DNA from: Nitrospirota bacterium | GTDB taxonomy: Bacteria; Nitrospirota; RBG-16-64-22 | NCBI GenBank assembly: GCA_016195465.1 | Contig: JACPZO010000135.1 | Location: forward strand, 1 to 40,717 | Reading direction: 5' to 3' | Length of the DNA: 40,717 nt | Notes under the pieces: generated by a model | What the model was told of the DNA's origin: nothing | Database searches by the model: none | The model's input: only the letters and a program-made list of their open reading frames with translations | Program-made: the position numbers and the translations under genes | Shown here: positions 17,622-26,219 of the stretch, one piece after another | How positions within the stretch are numbered: the first letter of the stretch is position 1 | How the letters are laid out: each line of letters begins with the position of its first letter

Positions 17622-17669
17622 TTAGCTTTCAGCCACAGGGCGAAGCCGGCCGCTGATCGCTGACGGCTC
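17622..17669. repeat. Small GCTGA/TCAGC heptamer dyad
   Basis: The right part (17651-17669) has the 7-bp units GCTGATC and GCTGACG. The left part (17622-17634) carries the inverse TTTCAGCC. It resembles a short, worn member of the heptamer-dyad class seen elsewhere in this window. It lies just after the metK stop codon in the metK-ahcY gap. Confidence 0.45.
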
Positions 17670-17671
17670 GG

Positions 17672-18823
17672 TCAGATGCCCGCGGCGGCCTTGAGCTTCG
17701 GCGCGACGTCGGTCCGCTCCCAGGTGAACTCCGGCTCGTTGCGCCCGAAGTGCCCGTACGCCGCCGTCTTCTTGAAGATCGGCCGGAGAAGGTCGAGCGT
17801 CTTGATGATCCCCTGGGGCTTCATGTCGAAGTGATCGCGGACGAGCCGGACGAGCTCGGCCTGGGGGACCTTTCCCGTCCGGAAGGTGTCGATGAGGATC
17901 GACACCGGATCGGGCACGCCGATGGCGTACGCGAGCTGGACCTCGCACTTCTCGGCGAGACCCGCCGCCACCAGGTTCTTGGCGACGTAGCGAGCCATGT
18001 AGGAGGCGGAACGGTCCACCTTGGACGGGTCCTTCCCGGAGAACGCGCCGCCCCCGTGGCTCCCCACGCCGCCGTAGGAGTCGACGATGATCTTCCGGCC
18101 CGTAAGTCCGCAGTCCCCCTGGGGGCCGCCGACGACGAACCGGCCCGTCGGATTGATGTGGTAGGTCACGGTATCCTCGTCGAGAAGCTCCCGCGGAATG
18201 ACCGCCTTCACGACCTTCTCGATGACGTCCTCCCGCATCTCCTTCATCGTAACGTCGGGGGAGTGCTGGGAGGAGACGACGACCGTGTTCACCTTGTAGG
18301 GCTTCCCGTCCCGGTACTCCACCGTCACCTGGGACTTGCCGTCCGGCCGGAGATAGGGAAGGATGTCGTTCTTCCGGACCTCGGCCAGCCGCCGCGTCAG
18401 CTTGTGCGCGAGCATGATGGGAAGCGGCATCAGCTCGGCCGTCTCGTTGCACGCGTACCCGAACATGAGGCCCTGGTCGCCGGCGCCGCCCACGTCCACG
18501 CCCATCGCGATGTCGGGCGACTGCTGGTCGATCGACGTGATCACGGCGCACGTCTCGTAGTCGAAGCCGTACTTCGCCCGCGTGTATCCGATCTCCCGGA
18601 TGGTGTTCCGGACGATCTCGGGGATATGGACGTAGCACGACGTGGTGATCTCCCCCGCGACGATCGCCATTCCGGTCGTCACCAGCGTTTCCGCCGCGAC
18701 CCGCGCTTTGGGGTCCTGACCGATGATGGCGTCCAGAATGGAATCGGAAATCTGGTCGGCGATCTTGTCCGGATGTCCTTCGGTCACGGACTCGGACGTA
18801 AACAGGTAGTTAACGCGGCTCAT
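17672..18823 (-). CDS. metK: S-adenosylmethionine synthetase
   Basis: The protein has 383 residues. It makes SAM from methionine and ATP. Family signatures are complete: [19 protein letters not shown] near residue 16, [12 protein letters not shown] near 120, and the Gly-rich [17 protein letters not shown] near 260. The start follows a strong GGGAGGA site. A promoter at 18885-18912 overlaps the end of the upstream gene, so metK is probably transcribed on its own, with ahcY downstream. Confidence 0.98.
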   Translation of the reverse strand: MSRVNYLFTSESVTEGHPDKIADQISDSILDAIIGQDPKARVAAETLVTTGMAIVAGEITTSCYVHIPEIVRNTIREIGYTRAKYGFDYETCAVITSIDQQSPDIAMGVDVGGAGDQGLMFGYACNETAELMPLPIMLAHKLTRRLAEVRKNDILPYLRPDGKSQVTVEYRDGKPYKVNTVVVSSQHSPDVTMKEMREDVIEKVVKAVIPRELLDEDTVTYHINPTGRFVVGGPQGDCGLTGRKIIVDSYGGVGSHGGGAFSGKDPSKVDRSASYMARYVAKNLVAAGLAEKCEVQLAYAIGVPDPVSILIDTFRTGKVPQAELVRLVRDHFDMKPQGIIKTLDLLRPIFKKTAAYGHFGRNEPEFTWERTDVAPKLKAAAGI

Positions 18824-18884
18824 TCAATTCCTCCCGGAACAGCGACGCCAAGCGGCCGCTCATTGTCGACTAAAGGCGGTGCAA

Positions 18885-18912
18885 ACTATCTTATCCGCCG
18901 AACGATTGTCAA
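18885..18912 (-). promoter_or_regulatory. Likely metK promoter
   Basis: On the minus strand, a perfect TTGACA (18907-18912) is followed after 16 bp by GATAGT (18885-18890), which matches the -10 consensus at four of six positions. The -35 box overlaps the last codons of the preceding gene. The leader to the metK ATG would be about 55 bases. Confidence 0.6.
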
Positions 18913-20723
18913 GGTCGATCCGCGTCCCCCGCCGCGCCCCGCGGCCGGCCGCACTGCGCGCAGAACCGGTGCCGAGCGCCGACGATCGTGCCGCAGCCTG
19001 GGCAGTACGCCGGCCCCCGCGCCGCCGGAGCGGGACGATCGTGCGCCAGCCCCGGCGAGAACGCGCCCGCCAATCGGACGAGGGCGGCGTGAACGTCCGG
19101 CTCCGCCGCGGGACGCACGGTGACGGCCGGGCCGCCGCCCGAACCCTTCCACTCAACCATCCAAAGAGACCGCGGCGTCTCGACGAGAGAGACCGACGAC
19201 GACGCTTCGCCCGCCGCTCCGTGGTCGACCGCCCGCACGACGCCGTACCGCGAGGGCATGACGAAGCCGTCCAGCAGGCGCATGAAGGACGGCGTCATTC
19301 TCCAGCCCGTCCCCTCGGCCGCGATCCAGCCGGCCTGCTCGAACCGTTGGGCCGCCCCGGAATCGATCCCAGCCGGCGCGGTCGAGGCGGAAGGAAGAAG
19401 CCAGCCGACGGTCATCCACCAGCGTGCGTCGGCGGGAGAGGCCCCCTCCCGGGCGATCCGTCCGAGATCGGCCGCCGTGAATGGAAGAGGATCGAGCGTC
19501 CGCCTTTCGAGAAGCGACCGGAGCGACTCGCGCTGATACAAGTCAACCACGGCCAGAAAGAAGACGGCCTCCGAACGCGAGAACGAAAGCGGCGCCGTGT
19601 CCGCCGGAGACGGACCCGGCGGCCGGTCGAACCGGATCGCGTCCCGGAGCGCGGCCGCGATCGCGCCGGGACCGAGCCAGGCCGCCACGCGCCATGCTCC
19701 CCCCCCCGGGCGGTCGCCTGGCCGATCGATCGACACGTATCCGCCCGATGCGCCGCCCGCCGTGAGGAACGCCCTCGTCTCGGCCGCCGCGCCGGTCCCC
19801 CCCCACTGCACCGTGACTTCGTATTCCGGCCGGGCGAGGACGGAGACAACCGGCCGAAGATCCTCCCGGACCGACGGAGGCGTGCCGTCGACGATCCACC
19901 CGGCCTTCGCCAGTTCCTGGATGCAATCGATCACGCGGGGATCTCCCGAAGCGTCGCCGCGGAGAGGCGAATGGGGATAGGAAACCTCGCGCGCGAGCGC
20001 CGCCAGGGCCGCGGCGCACCCTTCGGGAAGGGACATCTGGATGACGCTCGGCGAGAAAGCCGGCCCTTTGTCCCTTCCCCAATCGAAGCGAAACGCCCGG
20101 CCGGCTCCGCCGCGTTCCTTCCCCTGTCCGGGACTTCGTCCGGCCAGAAGCGTCGCGAGATCGTCCAGGGTGTCCCGAATCCGGATCCCGTGCAATAGGA
20201 GGACGCAGACGGCCCCGAACCCGGCCGCGCCCGCCGCCGCCGCGGTCGCGGCCGCGATCCTCCAGTCCGGAACGGGGGGCGGAGCCTCCGCCACGGCCTC
20301 CGGTCCGACCGGCGCCTCTTCCGACGGGTCGGTGACCAGCCCGGGCTTTCTCAGGTCCACCCGCCGGGGGCCGATTTTCAAGGGAAGTCCGATCCCGATC
20401 CGTTGATTTCGCCCGGCGTCGCGCGGATCGAAGACGCTCCCGTACGGGTCGATCCGGACTTCCGCGTTGGTCTGGTTCTCGAGCTCGATGAGGAAGCGCG
20501 AGTACCCGCCCGCGCTCTTGGCCTGGCGGATCCGCACGATTCCCCGATCGACCGCTTCGCCAAGCGACAGCGTTTCGGGCTCGGCGGCCGCCGCGCTTCT
20601 TCCCGAGCCACAGGCCGAGCCACAGGCCGGGCCGCACGCGGCGAAAATCAGCGCGGCGAGGGCCGCCCGCCGCATCCACCCGCGCCGACCCGGCCCCGCC
20701 GACGCGACGGCCGGCGCGCTCAC
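18909..20723 (-). CDS. Membrane-anchored protein with exported N-terminal domain, internal duplication and cytosolic zinc ribbon
   Basis: The protein has 604 residues and is not a family I can name. Residues 1-45 form an export signal. Residues 51-130 (LSLGEAVDRGIVRIRQAKS, then SRFLIELENQTNAEVRIDP) form a small beta domain. One membrane helix (about 154-180) follows. Residues 264-365 and 458-556 look like two copies of one unit (AGWI, then a strand pair, then AALxDAIRF or AALVRLAGAF). The C terminus is a zinc ribbon (C574, C577, C588, C591), which implies a cytosolic C-terminal half. The GTG start overlaps the upstream stop as GTGA. It is the last gene of a seven-gene operon. Confidence 0.75.
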   Translation of the reverse strand: MSAPAVASAGPGRRGWMRRAALAALIFAACGPACGSACGSGRSAAAAEPETLSLGEAVDRGIVRIRQAKSAGGYSRFLIELENQTNAEVRIDPYGSVFDPRDAGRNQRIGIGLPLKIGPRRVDLRKPGLVTDPSEEAPVGPEAVAEAPPPVPDWRIAAATAAAAGAAGFGAVCVLLLHGIRIRDTLDDLATLLAGRSPGQGKERGGAGRAFRFDWGRDKGPAFSPSVIQMSLPEGCAAALAALAREVSYPHSPLRGDASGDPRVIDCIQELAKAGWIVDGTPPSVREDLRPVVSVLARPEYEVTVQWGGTGAAAETRAFLTAGGASGGYVSIDRPGDRPGGGAWRVAAWLGPGAIAAALRDAIRFDRPPGPSPADTAPLSFSRSEAVFFLAVVDLYQRESLRSLLERRTLDPLPFTAADLGRIAREGASPADARWWMTVGWLLPSASTAPAGIDSGAAQRFEQAGWIAAEGTGWRMTPSFMRLLDGFVMPSRYGVVRAVDHGAAGEASSSVSLVETPRSLWMVEWKGSGGGPAVTVRPAAEPDVHAALVRLAGAFSPGLAHDRPAPAARGPAYCPGCGTIVGARHRFCAQCGRPRGAAGDADRP

Positions 20724-21250
20724 CCCGCCTCCCGGTTGCGGACCGGAACGCTCTCGCGCACCATCTGTCCCATGGCGCTCCCCAGGGAAAAGCCGGCCAG
20801 CCATCCCGACGAGCCGGCCAGGAGATAGAGGAGAACTCCCTGGCGCGCGTCTCCGGCGACCAGGAGGGCCTGGCTCAGGACCAGGAACGACAGCCAGACG
20901 ACGACCATCGACGCCATCCCCCTGTGATAGACGCGGCCGGGGTCGACGGGCGCGTCTATCCTCAGCACCGGAACGGAGAATCCGAGGACGAGGCTCGCCA
21001 CAATCACGATCTTCCACCAGGGAGCCGCGCCCGAGAAGCGGGCGGCGCGGAGGTACAACCCCGTCACGGAGAGCGCGGCGAGAGCCAGCGTCAGACGGGC
21101 GGCGATCGTCGCCCCGCGCATTCTCGGCGCGACGATCAGCAGCCATACGAAGGCGAACACGATCGCGACGGCGGACAGAACGATTCCGACACCCAGAATC
21201 CCGATCCCGATGGTCGACGCCACGTACTGCAGGCCGTCCTTGAAGCCCAT
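20720..21250 (-). CDS. Multi-pass membrane protein of unknown function
   Basis: The protein has 176 residues with about five hydrophobic segments. The first three are clear (IGILGVGIVLSAVAIVFAFV, then around LTLALAALSVTGLYL and IVIVASLVLGFSVPVL), and a final pair ends near residue 165. No motif of a known enzyme or transporter was recognised. It overlaps the upstream gene by one base (TGATG) and the downstream gene by four, so it is tightly coupled to both. Its role is presumably structural or scaffold within the membrane complex of this operon. Confidence 0.7.
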   Translation of the reverse strand: MGFKDGLQYVASTIGIGILGVGIVLSAVAIVFAFVWLLIVAPRMRGATIAARLTLALAALSVTGLYLRAARFSGAAPWWKIVIVASLVLGFSVPVLRIDAPVDPGRVYHRGMASMVVVWLSFLVLSQALLVAGDARQGVLLYLLAGSSGWLAGFSLGSAMGQMVRESVPVRNREAG

Positions 21251-22005
21251 CAGACCCTCCGCGACAACACGGACGAAACGAAGCGCGACACCGCCTCCTC
21301 CAGACCGTCCCGCATCAGGCTGACGATCTTGAGGCCCGCGAGGAAGCTCACGCCTCGGCCCCACCGGCCCTGGATGAACGCCTGCGCCAAGCGCGGGCCG
21401 CCGATCCAGGCGAGGCTTCGGCCGACGACGGATACGGGGTCGGGTGTTCCGACCGCGACGACAAGAAGGGCGAAAACGGCCAGCACGAGGTTCGTGAGGA
21501 CGATCGGCCCGAACGCGCCGGCGATTCGGCTCAAGAGGACGACCGGGTTCCAGCGGACGGGATCCGCTTTGCCGGCCGCGGTCTGAACGAAGAGTTGCTG
21601 CTCGGGAGCCAGCGACTCCCACCGCTTGTGCCCTTCCGTGTACCAGATGCCCTGCTGGACGTCCCCCTGTCTCCAGCGCGACGGGTGGGTCAGATACTCG
21701 TCGAAGACCTCTCTCAAATAGGGCCGGAGTCCCGTCGCGCCGGTCCGCGAGAGCGTGTGGGTCTCGCCCGCGCGGGGCGCCGCCCGTCCGTTGTCCAGAC
21801 AGAACGACTCGAACTCGTCGGCCCGCCTTTCGCCTGGGGCAAGCTTCAGCACCGGCGTCACTTCCACGTACCGCATCGGTTTCACGGGAACGGACCGTGA
21901 AATGACGAGGGCGGCGCCGACCGCGGCGGCCGTAACCGACGCGGTCAGGATCGATCCCCAGACGAGAATCCGGCGAACGCGCGCGGAGAGGAGGGGACTA
22001 TCCAT
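21250..22005 (-). CDS. Membrane protein with thioester-domain-like exported region
   Basis: The protein has 251 residues. Transmembrane helices lie at about 12-35 and 167-187. Between them is an exported domain of about 110 residues. It contains FESFCLDNGRAAPRAGETH with C69, and 48 residues later GDVQQGIWYTEG with Q117/Q118. A Cys in a YCxD context and a Gln in a VQxAIW context is the signature of internal-thioester domains known from Gram-positive adhesins. That match is from memory and unverified. The rest of the protein (190-251) has no recognised motif and is predicted cytosolic. It overlaps both neighbours. Confidence 0.7.
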   Translation of the reverse strand: MDSPLLSARVRRILVWGSILTASVTAAAVGAALVISRSVPVKPMRYVEVTPVLKLAPGERRADEFESFCLDNGRAAPRAGETHTLSRTGATGLRPYLREVFDEYLTHPSRWRQGDVQQGIWYTEGHKRWESLAPEQQLFVQTAAGKADPVRWNPVVLLSRIAGAFGPIVLTNLVLAVFALLVVAVGTPDPVSVVGRSLAWIGGPRLAQAFIQGRWGRGVSFLAGLKIVSLMRDGLEEAVSRFVSSVLSRRV

Positions 22006-22540
22006 CCCCCGCCCCCTGCCCCTCCCCCGCCGTTCCGCCGGCCCCCGGGACCGCGGCCGACTCCGCGCGCGCGAGACGGCTCCGCCCGCGGAGGACCCGC
22101 CCGAGAAGCGCCAGGTGAAGGGATGCGACCGCGGCCGTCGCGAAAACCGCCGCGCCGAGCGAGCGGGGGGAGAGGCTCCCCGTGATGACCGCCGCCATCT
22201 GCGTCAGGAGGAACAGCCCGGACCAGAGAAACATCGGGCCCAACGGGGCGGAGATCTCGATCCCATTCGGCGAAGGCGTCACGTCCGCGCCGAAAGACCA
22301 GCCCGCTCCGGCTCCCGCCCCCGCCAGGACGAGCAGAGCCCATAGAGTCCAAGTGAACGGATTCCCGAGAATGGCGGCGTAGCCGGCCAGAGCCGCCGCG
22401 GGAAAAACGGCCCCGAGCAGAAGACCGGGAATCGACGACCTGAAAGCGCGTCGGAACGAAAAGAGGAGCAGGACGGACGCCGCAAGAAAAGTGAGGGACC
22501 CAAAAAGAGCGATCGCCTTCCAAAAGACGGCAACGATCAC
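21998..22540 (-). CDS. Membrane protein of unknown function
   Basis: The protein has 180 residues from a GTG start preceded by AGGAGGAG. Four or five hydrophobic segments occupy residues 5-140 (SLTFLAASVLLLFSF, LLLGAVFPAAALAGYAAIL, LWALLVLAGAGAGAG, MFLWSGLFLLTQMAAVI). A Gly/Ala-rich cytosolic tail follows. The pattern recalls small conserved membrane proteins of the CcdC type, but I cannot confirm this. It overlaps the next gene by eight bases and follows the M48 peptidase by 13 bp. Confidence 0.65.
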   Translation of the reverse strand: MIVAVFWKAIALFGSLTFLAASVLLLFSFRRAFRSSIPGLLLGAVFPAAALAGYAAILGNPFTWTLWALLVLAGAGAGAGWSFGADVTPSPNGIEISAPLGPMFLWSGLFLLTQMAAVITGSLSPRSLGAAVFATAAVASLHLALLGRVLRGRSRLARAESAAVPGAGGTAGEGQGAGDG

Positions 22541-22553
22541 GATGTTCTCCTCC

Positions 22554-24239
22554 TCACAAACCCGACAGGCTCTTGAGGACGGCGTCGATCCCTTCCTGGA
22601 CCTCCTCGCTCCCGCGCGTTCCCCGATCGAAAGAGAAGACGAGGACGAACCCCTCCCCTCCCCCGGCGAAAGAAACGAGGACGATGTCCCGGCGCTTGCG
22701 GCCTTCCTCGACGAACATCTCTTTCACGTGGGCTTTCCGCCCGCCGACGCGGATATCGCGGCCTCGCTCCTTCTTCGCGTAGTGGCCCTTGGAGAGTCCC
22801 TCGGCGAACTCGTCGGCCATCCGCGAGGCATCGCCTCCATGCCGCGCCGGGCCGTGGAAGATCGTGAGGGCCAGCGCCGGCAGGAGGCCCGGGTCCCCGG
22901 GAGGATCGAGCTGACGGACCTCGGCGAGCGCCCAATCCCGCGGGACGCGGAACGAGAGTCCCGCCGAACGCGCGGGCCGGGTCTCCACCCTCGGCATCGG
23001 GGGAACGTCGACGAGGAACTCCTGCTTCGCGACGGGAAAGCCGTCCAGGAGGACGAGGGCCGTCCATTTCCCTGCGAGGCGGTTCACGCCGGCGTACCGG
23101 TTGAACCCTCCCTGGGGCGCGAGGGAGAAGACGGCCGTTCCGGACGCGCTTAGCGCCTCGCCCCGGTTGAAGAACCGTCCCTGTCCGTTCGGGTCGTACC
23201 ACTCCACCCGCGCGCGATGGGCGAACCGGGGGTCGATCCCTTCGAAGAGCACGGCCAGCGCGGCCGAGGGGTCGCGCGCCGTGATCGGCCTGCCGCTCCC
23301 GATGACCGCGCCGTTCCGGAACTCCCTGCCGATCGAAAGACCGACGACGCTCTTCTGCGCGTTCTCGCGGGCGCGGGCCAGGGGCGCGAGAACCTGGGCG
23401 CGATACCGCTCCGCCGTCTCCCGCGAGGTCTCCAGCCGAACGCCCCGCTCCTCCGATTCCGCCCTGAGCCGCGGCGCCATCCTTTCGACCCGGGCGATCC
23501 TCTCGGCCGCCGCCGGGTGATCGGAGAGGACCCAGTGCTCGCCTCCCCCCTGGCCCGCGGAAAGGTCCCGGAACATGCGGAAGGTCTCGGCCATCCCTTC
23601 CGGATCGTATCCGGCCTTGGCCATGTAGGCGGCCCCGACGTCGTCGGCTTCACGCTCATGGTCGCGGCCGTATCCCAGGGCGAAGAGGTTGACGATCCCC
23701 AGGGCCGCTTCGAGAGATCGCACCGCGGACTCCGACTTGACGGCCGCCCCCGCGGCCGCCGCTCCGAGCGAGATCAGGAGCGACGTCTGGACCTTCTTGG
23801 CAATGTGCCGGCCGGACGAATGGCCGATCTCGTGCGCGATGACGGCGGCGAGCTCCGCCTCGGACTTGAGTCGCTCGAGGAGGCCGGTGTAGATGAAGAT
23901 CTGCCCCCCGCCAGTCGTAAAAGCGTTGACCTTCGGCGACGCGATGACGTGGAACGTGTACGGAAGGTTCGGCAGGTGCGTGTGAGGGACAATCCGGCGG
24001 CCGACCCGCTCGACTGTCCGCTGGATGCCGGGATCGGGATAGGGATCCTGGACCTCGAGAACGGCCCGCGCGTTCTCGATCCCCATCTGCGCCTCGGTCT
24101 CCGGCGGGATCAGGAGGAACTCTTCCTTCCCCGTGATGGGACTGGTCGAGCAGGAAAGGACCGCGATCGAGAGAATCGCGGCCAGAACGAGACAGGTCCT
24201 GGTCTTCACGGCCCGGATTATATCATCGAACACTTTCAC
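22554..24239 (-). CDS. M48-family lipoprotein metalloprotease
   Basis: The protein has 561 residues. The signal peptide ends in a lipobox (VLSC, Cys 30), so it is a lipoprotein. The zinc site HEIGH is at 136-140 within AAVIAHEIGHSSGRH, and the third ligand is in HEREADDVGAAYMAKAGYDP. The first 280 residues match the BepA/YfgC-like M48C peptidases, which act in outer-membrane protein quality control. The last 280 residues are an additional region of unknown function containing FRVPRDWALAEV. The GTG start overlaps the upstream flavoprotein stop by four bases, with AAGGAAAGG ahead of it. BepA homologues assist LptD/BAM, fitting this envelope-rich window. Confidence 0.9.
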   Translation of the reverse strand: MKVFDDIIRAVKTRTCLVLAAILSIAVLSCSTSPITGKEEFLLIPPETEAQMGIENARAVLEVQDPYPDPGIQRTVERVGRRIVPHTHLPNLPYTFHVIASPKVNAFTTGGGQIFIYTGLLERLKSEAELAAVIAHEIGHSSGRHIAKKVQTSLLISLGAAAAGAAVKSESAVRSLEAALGIVNLFALGYGRDHEREADDVGAAYMAKAGYDPEGMAETFRMFRDLSAGQGGGEHWVLSDHPAAAERIARVERMAPRLRAESEERGVRLETSRETAERYRAQVLAPLARARENAQKSVVGLSIGREFRNGAVIGSGRPITARDPSAALAVLFEGIDPRFAHRARVEWYDPNGQGRFFNRGEALSASGTAVFSLAPQGGFNRYAGVNRLAGKWTALVLLDGFPVAKQEFLVDVPPMPRVETRPARSAGLSFRVPRDWALAEVRQLDPPGDPGLLPALALTIFHGPARHGGDASRMADEFAEGLSKGHYAKKERGRDIRVGGRKAHVKEMFVEEGRKRRDIVLVSFAGGGEGFVLVFSFDRGTRGSEEVQEGIDAVLKSLSGL

Positions 24240-25432
24240 CGCCCTTTCCTTGCGATCCGGCCTTGCGATCCGGCCTCTTTCAGCGCCGCGAAGAGGCTGC
24301 GGGAGTAGGAAAGCAGCGTCCTCGCCGAGAGGTCGCGATCCAGCCACAGGCTCCGCGAGATCTCAGGGATACCCTTCAGCCCGTGAATGGCGACGAGCTT
24401 CTCGCGCCGGTCGTCGTCCCGATAGAAGAAATCCTGGAGCCGACTCATGACGGCGTACCGGCGGTCGAACGCTCTTTTCCATTCCGCCGCGTAGGCCCGC
24501 CCGATCCGGCCCGGCCGCGCGGAATTGTCGCGGACCGCGCGGGCGGCGATCTCCCCGCTCTTCATGGCGTAGTAGATCCCCTCGCCGGACGTCGGCATCA
24601 CGAGCCCGGCCGCGTCTCCCAGGAATAGGATGGGTCCCACGAACAGGGACGGACGCGTCATCCCAATCGGGCCGATCCGGCCAATCGGGATCGGAAAGAC
24701 TTCTCGGCGGAGGACCGGTTTGTCCGCGAGATCGGGCCCGACCGACCGCTTGAGCGCCGCGAGGAGTCTGGGAAGCGTCCTCGCCCGCGAGAGCGCGGTC
24801 CCCGTCCCAACCGTGAGCGTCTCCTTCTTGGGAAAAACCCAGCCGTAGAAGTCGGGCGACACGTCCGCCCGGAAATGGAACTCGCACCGATCCCCGTAGC
24901 GGGCGGCGAGCGCCGGCGAAAGCTCCATCCATTCCTGTATCCCGAAGCAGGTGCGCTCGACCGCGCGGCCGAGCGATCTGGCGACGACCGAGTTCGCCCC
25001 GTCCGCCGCGAGAAGGACGTCCCCGCCGATCTCCGTCGTCCGGCCTCCGTCCGTCGTGACGCGGACGCCCGGCGAAGGATCGGCCCACGCCCGCGCGACG
25101 TTTCCGTGCAGGATCACGGCGCCGGCCGCGCGCGCCATCTCTCTCAGCGCCGAATCGAACGTCTGGCGGCGGACCATGACGAGAGGGGAATCGTCCAGGA
25201 CGATGTCCGCCCTCGCGCCCCTGGGAGACACGAGGGTCAGCGTCCGGACTGACCGTTCGATCACGGAGGAAGGAATCCCGAATTCGCCGAACGCGGCGAA
25301 TGAAACGGCCCCCCCGCAAGGCTTGGCGCCGTGGGGGGCCCGTTCGATCAGCGTCGTCTCGATCCCCGCCCGAGCCAGGTCGCGCGCGGCGACCGCCCCC
25401 GCCGGCCCCCCGCCCACGATCAGGACTCGCAT
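24236..25432 (-). CDS. FAD-dependent oxidoreductase of the geranylgeranyl reductase family
   Basis: The protein has 398 residues. The FAD dinucleotide motif VGGGPAGAVAARDLARAG is at the N terminus, followed by PCGGAVS, a family mark. The second FAD motif GDAAGLVMPTSGEGIYYAM lies near residue 285. Members reduce isoprenoid double bonds or act on quinone-like and lipid substrates, and the substrate here is unknown. ATG 25432 is chosen because the Rossmann strand starts directly after it. The gene starts one base after the creatininase-like gene stops. Confidence 0.9.
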   Translation of the reverse strand: MRVLIVGGGPAGAVAARDLARAGIETTLIERAPHGAKPCGGAVSFAAFGEFGIPSSVIERSVRTLTLVSPRGARADIVLDDSPLVMVRRQTFDSALREMARAAGAVILHGNVARAWADPSPGVRVTTDGGRTTEIGGDVLLAADGANSVVARSLGRAVERTCFGIQEWMELSPALAARYGDRCEFHFRADVSPDFYGWVFPKKETLTVGTGTALSRARTLPRLLAALKRSVGPDLADKPVLRREVFPIPIGRIGPIGMTRPSLFVGPILFLGDAAGLVMPTSGEGIYYAMKSGEIAARAVRDNSARPGRIGRAYAAEWKRAFDRRYAVMSRLQDFFYRDDDRREKLVAIHGLKGIPEISRSLWLDRDLSARTLLSYSRSLFAALKEAGSQGRIARKGR

Positions 25433-25433
25433 C

Positions 25434-26219
25434 TCACTCCCGAAACCGCTCCAGATCCCGGACGGTCTCCGCGGCCCGCGAAGAAACGCGCTCCAGGATC
25501 TCCCTTCCTTTCGCCGCGGAGGCTTTCGCCGGATCTCCCCAGACTCCGCTCTTCCAATAGCGCATTTTCTTCCGAACAAGGATCGCCTTCGGGAACGTCG
25601 GATACTCTTTTTTGGCCGTCCCCGTCACCAGGCCGGGCGCGATCGCAAGAAGGCACGAAGTCTCCATCTCCCCCGCGTGGCTGTCTCCCTTCGTCTCGAC
25701 GAGATCGGACGTCTCGGACTTCATCAGGTCATACGCCGAGAGGAGCGCGACCCGGATGTCCGGAAGGGCGAAGAGCATCTCCTCGCCCACTTCCCGCATC
25801 GCGTTCACGTGCAGACCGCCGGCATGCCCCGTCAGAAGGACGAAGAAGCGCATCCCCTGGGCGTGGAAGCCGCGAATCAGGTCCCTGAGCAACGCCCGGA
25901 ACGTATCCGGCGAGAATCCCACCGTCCCGGGATGGAGGGCCGTGCTCGTACAGATCCCGTAGGAGAGCGCCGGGGCGACGAGCGCCCCCGTGTCCTCGGC
26001 CGCCCGGCGGGCGATCTCCCGCGCGATGATCGTGTCGGTGTCGAGCGGCAGGTGCGGCCCGTGCTCCTCGGTCGACCCCAGGGGAATGATGACCGTCCGC
26101 TTCTTCCGCCGCGCGCGGGCGAACTGCGTCATCGTCAGGTCCGCGATCTCGGACGAGGCTGGTTTCCGCCGCTCCGCTCTCTTGGAAGGCCGTTCTTTCC
26201 TATTCACCCATTCACCCAT
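25434..26219 (-). CDS. Creatininase-family amidohydrolase
   Basis: The metal-binding pattern is complete: PLGSTEEHGPHLPLDTDT (Glu, His, Asp ligands), TGHAGGLHVNAM and DSHAGEMETS. Family members hydrolyse cyclic amides or peptides (creatinine, formamides, the mycofactocin precursor). No mycofactocin genes are seen here, so the substrate is unknown. Start choice is uncertain. ATG 26219 and GTG 26207 lie within an octamer repeat. ATG 26132 is clean but would remove IADLTMTQF, which aligns with the usual family start. It heads the seven-gene minus operon. Confidence 0.82.
   Translation of the reverse strand: MGEWVNRKERPSKRAERRKPASSEIADLTMTQFARARRKKRTVIIPLGSTEEHGPHLPLDTDTIIAREIARRAAEDTGALVAPALSYGICTSTALHPGTVGFSPDTFRALLRDLIRGFHAQGMRFFVLLTGHAGGLHVNAMREVGEEMLFALPDIRVALLSAYDLMKSETSDLVETKGDSHAGEMETSCLLAIAPGLVTGTAKKEYPTFPKAILVRKKMRYWKSGVWGDPAKASAAKGREILERVSSRAAETVRDLERFRE

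Noticed and set aside
25434-26219. Mycofactocin gene cluster member (MftE)
   Set aside because: Only the creatininase family matches. No precursor peptide, radical-SAM enzyme or other mft gene lies in the window.
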